Shown here one piece after another: positions 1 to 4,554 of a stretch of DNA of 5,333 nucleotides. Both the position numbers and the translations under genes were made by a program. Numbering within the stretch: the stretch's first letter is position 1; each line of letters starts with the position of its first letter. The notes beneath the pieces were generated by a model that was not told the DNA's origin, made no database searches, and saw only the letters and a list, made by a program, of their open reading frames with translations. Source of the stretch: Bifidobacteriaceae bacterium (GTDB lineage: Bacteria > Actinomycetota > Actinomycetes > Actinomycetales > WQXJ01); the NCBI GenBank assembly GCA_031258055.1, contig JAIRNM010000200.1, positions 1 to 5,333 on the forward strand. The letters run 5' to 3'.

Positions 1-998
1 TGCATGAGGCGGTCGATGTTGTCATTCCCTCCTCCGACACGGTGGTGATGGTCGATGACGACGAGGTCATCACCCGCATCCCCGACCGGTCACGCCTGCG
101 CCGCGGCCAGACCCCGCAAGCCTTCAAGCTGTCAACGCTGCGCGCCGCCTACGCCAGGGCGATTGAGGATCCCTACTTCCACGCCACCGACGACTGCGGC
201 GTGGTTGTCCGCTACCTGCCGGACGTCGAGGTCAAGTGCGTCCTCGGTTCCGAGAGCAACATCAAGGTGACCCATCCAGTCGACCTGACGATTGCCGACA
301 AGCTCTTCCAATTGGCCACACGCACGGCGCCTCATAAGTCCTTCGAACAGTTGTCTGAGGCACTGACGGGAAAGGTGATCGTCGTGTTGGGCGGATCCTA
401 TGGGATAGGGGCGGAGGTCGCCCGGATCGCCCGCGGCGCGGGCGCCACCGTGGTGGCGCACGGGCGGTCCAGCACGGGGCTGCATGTCCAGGACTTGGCG
501 GCCTTGGAAGAAGCCCTAGCCGCTGTCGCCTCCGAACACGGACGGATCGACGCGGTGGTGTTGACCGCGGGCGTGTTGAAGATCGGTCCCCTCGCCACCA
601 CTTCGCCCGATGACATCAATCAATCGATCGCCGTCAACTACACAGCCCCGGTCAATGTGGCGCGGGCCGCTTACCCGTATCTGGCTGCCGCGCGTGGGCA
701 CTTGCTGTTGTTCACTTCCTCTGCTTACACCCGCGGCCGCGAGAACTACGCTTTGTACTCCTCTTCTAAGGCCGCTGTTGTGAACTTGACCCAAGCCCTG
801 TCTGAGGAATGGGCCACCGATGGCATCAAGGTCATCGTGGTCAACCCGGAGCGCACCGAGACGCCAATGCGCCTGAACGCCTTCGGCGATGAGCCAGCTG
901 GCAGCCTGCTTTCAGCCGAACAAGTGGCCGAGGCTTCGCTTGATACCATCACCTCTGATCTGACCGGCATAGTGGTCGATGTCCGCCGCCCCACCTGA
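1..998 (+). CDS. Bifunctional cytidylyltransferase / short-chain dehydrogenase, Bcs1-like CDP-ribitol synthase (5' end outside window)
   Basis: The frame is open from the left edge (first full codon at base 3) to TGA at 996-998, so about 331 C-terminal residues are visible. The first ~105 are the end of an IspD/TarI-type cytidylyltransferase: V-V-I-P-S-S-D, then R-G-Q-T-P-Q-A-F (QTPQAF at 108-125), a T-D-D segment, and the C-terminal G-S-E-S-N-I-K-V-T-H-P-V-D-L block. The N-terminal CTP-binding motif lies outside. After a short linker comes an SDR domain: the Rossmann glycine motif GGSYGIG (390-410), T-A-G in place of N-N-A-G, catalytic Ser (717-719) 13 residues before the Tyr of YSSSK (756-770), and V-N-P-E-R-T-E-T-P. 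In Bcs1-type enzymes the SDR reduces ribulose 5-phosphate to ribitol 5-phosphate and the other domain makes CDP-ribitol for wall or capsule polymers. The domain identities are clear; the ribitol substrate is inferred from this fusion order. It is cytosolic. Confidence 0.88.
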   Translation, partial: HEAVDVVIPSSDTVVMVDDDEVITRIPDRSRLRRGQTPQAFKLSTLRAAYARAIEDPYFHATDDCGVVVRYLPDVEVKCVLGSESNIKVTHPVDLTIADKLFQLATRTAPHKSFEQLSEALTGKVIVVLGGSYGIGAEVARIARGAGATVVAHGRSSTGLHVQDLAALEEALAAVASEHGRIDAVVLTAGVLKIGPLATTSPDDINQSIAVNYTAPVNVARAAYPYLAAARGHLLLFTSSAYTRGRENYALYSSSKAAVVNLTQALSEEWATDGIKVIVVNPERTETPMRLNAFGDEPAGSLLSAEQVAEASLDTITSDLTGIVVDVRRPT

Positions 999-1056
999 CC
1001 ACGAGCCCGTCAACCAACTCAGCTATCTCGACGCGCCGACGATCACCCCGGGGTGA
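979..1056 (+). CDS. Possible 25-codon ORF overlapping the end of the fusion gene; maybe the 5' remnant of a lost operon gene
   Basis: ATG at 979 opens a frame different from the upstream enzyme and overlaps its last 20 bases. It reads MSAAPPDHEPVNQLSYLDAP plus five more residues and stops at TGA 1054-1056. About 20 of the 24 codons after the start end in G or C, as expected for a coding frame here, and overlapping starts of this kind are common inside operons. There is no clear Shine-Dalgarno sequence before it, and I do not recognise the peptide. It may be the surviving start of a deleted downstream gene, a very small real protein, or chance. Confidence is low because 25 codons give little statistical power. 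Confidence 0.22.
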   Translation: MSAAPPDHEPVNQLSYLDAPTITPG

Positions 1057-1063
1057 CGATTGG
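1036..1063. terminator. GC-rich hairpin, candidate terminator after the fusion gene
   Basis: The core TCACCCCGGGGTGA (1043-1056) is a perfect 14-base palindrome. The flanks extend the pairing with one bulged A on each side (1042 and 1059), giving about 11 pairs around a CCGG loop from 1036 to 1063, one of them G-U. It lies 38 bases after the fusion gene's stop. There is no T-run on the plus-strand side, so it is not a classic intrinsic terminator, though U-poor hairpins are common terminator candidates in high-GC Gram-positives. A palindromic protein-binding site is the alternative reading. Confidence 0.4.
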
Positions 1064-1141
1064 GGAGTGTCCACTTATGCCCGGCAGAACCGTCCCAGCG
1101 CCGTTGACCTGGGGCGATGCCGTCAGGCCGGGCGATACGGT

Positions 1142-1360
1142 TCACTCCTGGTAGCGAACCGAGTCCTCCTGGGTGGGGCTGCCGATCAGTTTGGCGAAGC
1201 AGTTGTCGCGGTCCCAGCCCTCGGTCCCGCACCACGCCACGGCGTCTTCTGGCAAGTAGAACGGTACGTTGGCGCCCACCACCCAGAACTGGTGGGTGTA
1301 AGAGGTGCTGGTATATGGCTGTCTTATGCGTGTTGGCGCTCCGACCTTTCCGGCTGACAC
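1142..1360 (-). pseudogene. Unrecognised reading frame, probably the C-terminal remnant of a decayed gene
   Basis: On the minus strand a 72-codon frame runs from GTG (1360) to TGA (1142). The GTG is four bases after the tsaD stop, so re-initiation is conceivable, with only a weak AGGA before it. The last ~54 codons (about 1142-1309) look truly coding: nearly all end in G or C, and the peptide is protein-like, with W, F and C residues (for example HQFWVVGANVPFYLPEDAVA, later GWDRDNCFAKL). The first ~17 codons, nearest tsaD, lose this bias and contain rare codons such as ATA and AGA. The simplest reading is that the 5' part of a larger gene was deleted and its 3' end was left next to tsaD. I do not recognise the family and assign no function. 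A small intact gene co-transcribed with tsaD remains possible. Confidence 0.42.
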
Positions 1361-1364
1361 AGTC

Positions 1365-2447
1365 CTAGGCGACCAAGCGCGTCAGCGGCATTGATGAGTC
1401 GGCGCCAATGGAGAAGTCGCTGGGAGCCAGGCCGTGGCGAATGGCGTGGGCGCCAGCAGCGGCGATCATGGCGCCGTTGTCGGTGCATAACTCGATGGGC
1501 GGGATCCGAAGTTTGAGCCCAGCGGCTGAGAACCGATCGGCGGCCAGGTCCCGCAGTTGCGAATTGGCGGAGAAGCCGCCTCCCACGATCACTGTATCCA
1601 GCCCTTGGTGCTGGGCGGCGGCGATTGTCTTGGCCGTCAACACGTCAGCGATAGCGGCGCTGAAAGAAGCGGCGAAATCATTCAACGGGACCTCGCGGCC
1701 ATCGTCTCGGGCTGCTTCGATCCAACGCGCGGCGGCTGTTTTCAGACCCGAGAACGAAAAGTCGAAGGCGTGGCGGGCCTGATCTTTGGGGCGGGTCAGC
1801 GCCCGCGGAAAAGAGATCGTGGCCGGGTCACCGGAGCGCGCCAGCCGGTCGATGTGCGGACCAGCCGGATACGGCAAGCCCAGCAAGCGTCCGACCTTAT
1901 CGAAGGCTTCCCCGGCGGCATCGTCCAAAGTGCGGCCCAATTCGATGATCCGCGGGCCGTCGATGACCAGTAGCGACGAATGGCCGCCGCTAACGACCAA
2001 GGCGAGGACGGGGCCATCGAACGGTCCATGCACCAACTGGTCAACCAGGGCGTGCCCAACCACGTGATTCACGCCGTAAAGCGGTTTGTTCAGCGCTAAC
2101 GCCAGGGCTTTGGCGGCAGCCAAACCAACCGCGAGAGAACCAATCAAGCCTGGGCCGGCCGTCGCCACGATCACGTCGATGTCCGCCAAGCGAACGTTGC
2201 CAGCGGCGAGCGTTGCCTTGACAGTGGGCAACATAGCCTCAAGATGCGCCCTGGACGCGACCTCCGGCACAATCCCACCGAAGCGGGCATGTTCCTCAAC
2301 CGAAGATGCCACCGTGTCGTGGATTAGATCAAAACCGCGGCTCAGCGCGACGCCTGTTTCGTCACACGAGGTCTCTATCCCGAGAACGAGAGGCTTGCCC
2401 GGGCCGAGCGGGGCCCGCCCGGGCTGGGCCTGAGCGTCATTTGGCAC
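1365..2447 (-). CDS. tsaD: tRNA N6-adenosine threonylcarbamoyltransferase TsaD (Kae1/Qri7/YgjD family)
   Basis: TsaD transfers the threonylcarbamoyl group from threonylcarbamoyl-AMP (made by TsaC/YwlC) to A37 of ANN-decoding tRNAs, giving t6A, with TsaB and TsaE as partners in the cytosol. The 360-residue protein has the full ASKHA-fold signature set: GIETSCDE (23-30), [13 protein letters not shown] (56-68), metal-binding H128 and H132 in NHVVGH, SGGH (153-156), [10 protein letters not shown] (175-184), F-S-F-S-G-L-K (230-236), GGGFSAN (289-295) and the metal ligand D323 in CTDNGAM. Length is slightly above the usual ~340 because of a Pro/Gly-rich N-terminal extension of about 20 residues. 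GTG at 2447 is the only usable in-frame start before the first motif, since the frame runs upstream to a TAG without another ATG, GTG or TTG. It stands alone: no tsaB, tsaE or rimI lies within the window, and the upstream neighbour is divergent. Confidence 0.97.
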   Translation of the reverse strand: MPNDAQAQPGRAPLGPGKPLVLGIETSCDETGVALSRGFDLIHDTVASSVEEHARFGGIVPEVASRAHLEAMLPTVKATLAAGNVRLADIDVIVATAGPGLIGSLAVGLAAAKALALALNKPLYGVNHVVGHALVDQLVHGPFDGPVLALVVSGGHSSLLVIDGPRIIELGRTLDDAAGEAFDKVGRLLGLPYPAGPHIDRLARSGDPATISFPRALTRPKDQARHAFDFSFSGLKTAAARWIEAARDDGREVPLNDFAASFSAAIADVLTAKTIAAAQHQGLDTVIVGGGFSANSQLRDLAADRFSAAGLKLRIPPIELCTDNGAMIAAAGAHAIRHGLAPSDFSIGADSSMPLTRLVA

Positions 2448-2453
2448 CCCGCC

Positions 2454-2459
2454 ACTGTA
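2454..2459 (-). promoter_or_regulatory. Candidate -10 element of tsaD, placed for a leaderless transcript
   Basis: On the minus strand TACAGT (T-A-x-A-x-T, four of six matches to TATAAT) is followed by GGCGGG and then directly by the GTG start. A six-base gap from the -10 box to the first base of the start codon is what a leaderless mRNA would show, and leaderless transcripts are frequent in actinobacteria. No AGGAGG-like ribosome binding site precedes the GTG, which fits. No convincing -35 box is visible 16-19 bases further upstream. Confidence 0.33.
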
Positions 2460-2585
2460 GTACGCCGCCCCTCGGGGCGTGCACGGCCCGCGAACACGCT
2501 TACCCCGATCGGCTTTTTCTCGAAGGGGCGATGCCGCAGACTTGATCGCCCTCTAATCTGAAAAGCCTGCCAGGCGGATCGGAGC

Positions 2586-2604
2586 CATCGGTCGACCGCC
2601 GATG
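2586..2604. repeat. Inverted repeat CATCGG-N7-CCGATG containing the palindrome CGGTCGACCG
   Basis: CATCGG at 2586-2591 and CCGATG at 2599-2604 are perfect inverted arms seven bases apart. The 10-base perfect palindrome CGGTCGACCG (2589-2598) overlaps the left arm and the spacer. It sits about 150 bases upstream of the flavoprotein start and 140 from the tsaD start. It could be a dimeric regulator site, but palindromes of this length also arise by chance in GC-rich DNA. Confidence 0.28.
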
Positions 2605-2624
2605 CCGTCCAGTTACCCTCGAGT

Positions 2625-2651
2625 CAATTCCCGGAGGCGCCCGCAATTCCC
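2625..2651. repeat. Direct repeat CAATTCCC, two copies 19 bases apart
   Basis: Identical octamers lie at 2625-2632 and 2644-2651, with their starts 19 bases apart, roughly two helical turns. They lie about 100 bases upstream of the flavoprotein ATG. Same-face spacing is suggestive of tandem binding sites, but two octamers are weak evidence. Confidence 0.2.
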
Positions 2652-2654
2652 TCC

Positions 2655-2675
2655 AGAGCGAGAACGTACCGCTCT
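2655..2675. promoter_or_regulatory. Inverted repeat AGAGCG-N9-CGCTCT, candidate operator
   Basis: Two perfect six-base inverted arms (2655-2660 and 2670-2675) are separated by nine bases, so the arm centres are about 15 bases apart. It ends 77 bases before the flavoprotein ATG, just upstream of the AT-rich patch where a promoter would be expected. That position suits an operator for the flavoprotein gene. No regulator is encoded in the window. Confidence 0.3.
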
Positions 2676-2752
2676 TTCGTTATACAACCGTTACCGTTTA
2701 GGGACAATCGGGCTCTGGAATAAGGCCCCCCCACCCGCTAGCGTTTGGAATT

Positions 2753-4351
2753 ATGCAAACACAACCGGAGATGCCCCGCTCTGAAGGGGCCAGCAATTCA
2801 GTATCGAGAAGAGCCTTTTTGGGAGGCACTGCCGCTGTGGGCGGAGCCGCCGCTTTGGTCGGCTTGGCCGCCTGCAGCCCAAATGACCAAAACAGTTCCG
2901 CCAAAGACAGCGCTAAACCGGAAACCGCCGGCAATGCCAAGACTTATGAACCGACCGAAGTTATCGATGCCGACGTCGTGGTTGTCGGCTCAGGTTCTTC
3001 AGGCATGTGCGCCACGGTGCAGGCCGCCGAGCTGGGCGCCAAGACATATTGCTTGGAAAAGAACGCCGAGGTGGGAGGTAACGGTCGAGGCACCGAGGGG
3101 ATCTTCGCTTTGGGAACCAGCGCTCAAAGGGACGCCGGCGTCCAGATCCCGACGTTCCGTGAGATTATCGCCACCGACGCCGAATTCTTCAACTATCGCA
3201 TTAACAGCCTGTTCTGGGTGGACATGGTCTCCAATTCGGCTGACAACTGGGAATGGCTCGTCGGCAACGGCGTGAAGTTCTCCGGCGTGGTCGACAACTA
3301 TGGCGTCGGCGGAGTTCCTTGTTTCCACTGGTTCGTCGACGCTAACGGTGGCGACAGCTACATTGAGCCCATGGCTGCGAAGGCCGAGGAATTGGGCGCA
3401 ACTATCATGACCTCCACACCCGTAGTCGACCTGGTCATTACTGACGGCGCGGTCACCGGCGTCTACGCCGAGCGCGAGGACGGCAGCGTTATCCAGATCA
3501 ACGCCAAGGGAGTCATTCTGGCGTCGGGCGGCTACGCGAACAACGTCGAGATGATGGAGGCGCGGGGCTATGACATGACCTACACAATCAACCAGGGCCG
3601 CCCCGGCCACGACGGCGACGGTCTGCGCATGGCTGTCGCCGCCGGCGCGCAAGACGTGTCACTGGAACGCTGCTTCCTGCGAGATCCGTATACTTACGGC
3701 CTCAACTTCTTCCTGCCCTTCAGCTTCGCGGTCTGCCGTGGCGGCCCCATGATGTGGGTCAACCAGGATGCCGAGCGTTATGTCAACGAAGCTTGCGGCT
3801 CCGTCACCCCTGGCAATAACTCCAACGCGGTGCATACGCAGAAGGTCTCGTGGCTGATCTTCGACCAAGCACAAGCAGAGCGTTTTGCTGAGACCACCGA
3901 GAACTTCCTCGCCGACTTAGCCGACGCCGTGGCTCAATGCCCGGGCGACAATATCTACCAAGCCGACACCATTGAGGCCTTGGCCGGTGCCGCCAAACTC
4001 GACCCCGCGACTCTGAAGGCCACCCTTGAGCGGTACAACGAGTTGGCTAAGTCTGGCGTCGACGAAGATTTCAACAAACCGGCGGAGAAGATGTTCCCCC
4101 TGGAGACACCGCCCTACTACATTTTCCGACAGGACATGTCCTTCTGGACCTCCATCGGCGGTATCCACACAAATCGCAAATTCCAGGCTGTCGACGTGGA
4201 TGGCAACCCCGTTCCCGGACTATATGCGGTCGGGACCGATGGCTGCGAACTCTACCGCGAGACATACACTATGAACATTCCCGCCAGTTGCCAGGGCAAC
4301 AACTGCAACTCCGGCCGCATGGCTGCGAAGGAGATTTGCGCGGCCCTGTAA
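2753..4351 (+). CDS. Tat-exported lipoprotein FAD-dependent oxidoreductase (FAD_binding_2, flavocytochrome c / KstD-like)
   Basis: The 532-residue protein opens with a twin-arginine signal (S-R-R-A-F-L, R19-R20), a hydrophobic Gly/Ala segment and a lipobox L-A-A-C with Cys41. It should therefore be exported folded with FAD and lipid-anchored outside the membrane. A Ser/Asn/Lys linker leads to the Rossmann motif VVVVGSGSSG (75-84), E102 for the FAD ribose, the E-V-G-G-N-G-R-G-T-E-G block (106-116), V-I-L-A-S-G-G-Y (254-261), GHDGDGLRMA (285-294), and a C-terminal FAD block with S-I-G-G-I-H-T (467-473) and P-G-L-Y-A-V-G-T-D-G (488-497). This is the fold of fumarate, urocanate and 3-ketosteroid enzymes, but the fumarate-reductase Arg and His residues are replaced (see findings). 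There is no CxxCH heme site and no FMN-binding domain, so redox partners are separate. ATG 2753 is preferred over ATG 2771, although its Shine-Dalgarno sequence is weak. The substrate is unknown. Confidence 0.92.
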   Translation: MQTQPEMPRSEGASNSVSRRAFLGGTAAVGGAAALVGLAACSPNDQNSSAKDSAKPETAGNAKTYEPTEVIDADVVVVGSGSSGMCATVQAAELGAKTYCLEKNAEVGGNGRGTEGIFALGTSAQRDAGVQIPTFREIIATDAEFFNYRINSLFWVDMVSNSADNWEWLVGNGVKFSGVVDNYGVGGVPCFHWFVDANGGDSYIEPMAAKAEELGATIMTSTPVVDLVITDGAVTGVYAEREDGSVIQINAKGVILASGGYANNVEMMEARGYDMTYTINQGRPGHDGDGLRMAVAAGAQDVSLERCFLRDPYTYGLNFFLPFSFAVCRGGPMMWVNQDAERYVNEACGSVTPGNNSNAVHTQKVSWLIFDQAQAERFAETTENFLADLADAVAQCPGDNIYQADTIEALAGAAKLDPATLKATLERYNELAKSGVDEDFNKPAEKMFPLETPPYYIFRQDMSFWTSIGGIHTNRKFQAVDVDGNPVPGLYAVGTDGCELYRETYTMNIPASCQGNNCNSGRMAAKEICAAL

Positions 4352-4374
4352 GAAACCATTGAGATTCTGACCGC

Positions 4375-4414
4375 GGCGCCGCTATCTTTCTAGTTCCGGG
4401 GAGGTAGCGGCACC
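4375..4414 (+). terminator. Candidate terminator hairpin of the flavoprotein gene
   Basis: GCCGCTATC (4378-4386) pairs with GGTAGCGGC (4403-4411) over nine bases, including one G-U pair. Two further pairs follow beyond a C-A mismatch, and the loop is 16 bases. It begins 24 bases after the TAA stop. The following bases, CCCCTTTGTATT, are only moderately T-rich. No gene lies between it and the next, convergent gene. Confidence 0.5.
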
Positions 4415-4511
4415 CCTTTGTATTCCTAGCCGCCCGGCGGCCCACCCAGCTAATGCAAGCTTGATGGCGGACCGCGGATGCCGTCGGGTGCTATGCGCGG
4501 CGCCGTGATTG

Positions 4512-4547
4512 GCGCACTGACCAAGTGGGGCTTCGCCCCCAGGGCGC
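4512..4547 (-). terminator. Candidate terminator hairpin of the beta-propeller gene
   Basis: The plus strand shows GGGGC-TTC-GCCCC (4527-4539), a five-pair stem with a three-base loop. It can be enclosed by weaker outer pairing CTG/CAG and GCGC/GCGC (4512-4519 with 4540-4547). In the minus direction it begins about eight bases after the stop of the propeller gene at 4555. There is no T-tract, so it would be a U-poor terminator, and it may serve both convergent genes. Confidence 0.42.
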
Positions 4548-4554
4548 AGCCGCG

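Larger units (their letters stand above)
2448..2752. other. Divergent intergenic region between tsaD and the flavoprotein gene
   Basis: This 305-base stretch separates two divergent genes and must carry both promoters. I see no credible gene in it: the short plus-strand frame starting at 2602 has no coding bias and runs into the flavoprotein gene out of frame. Contents worth noting are a palindrome-centred repeat at 2586-2604, a direct repeat of CAATTCCC at 2625-2632 and 2644-2651, an inverted repeat at 2655-2675, a relatively AT-rich patch at about 2673-2722, and a run of seven C at 2726-2732. I could not place a convincing -35/-10 pair for the plus-strand gene. Its ribosome binding site is also weak, with only TTGGAA just before the ATG. 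Confidence 0.6.

Noticed and set aside
1067..1357. Plus-strand 96-codon frame in the 999-1364 interval
   Set aside because: It is antisense to the better-supported minus-strand remnant, whose codon bias explains its openness.
2514..2518. T-run after GATCGGC as an intrinsic terminator on the plus strand
   Set aside because: No plus-strand gene ends upstream of it, and the preceding inverted repeat (GCGTG/CACGC at 2477-2499) is only five pairs with a 13-base loop.
2681..2686. TATACA as the -10 box of the flavoprotein promoter
   Set aside because: It matches four of six bases, but no -35-like hexamer is found at 16-19 bases upstream, so I could not support a promoter call.
2602..2784. Plus-strand 60-codon frame in the divergent intergenic region
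   Set aside because: It overlaps the flavoprotein start in another frame, has an Arg/Pro-rich composition without codon bias, and resembles no protein I know.
2999..3652. Long minus-strand frame (217 codons) opposite the flavoprotein gene
   Set aside because: It is a typical antisense shadow of a GC-rich gene and lies wholly within a clear FAD-enzyme coding region.
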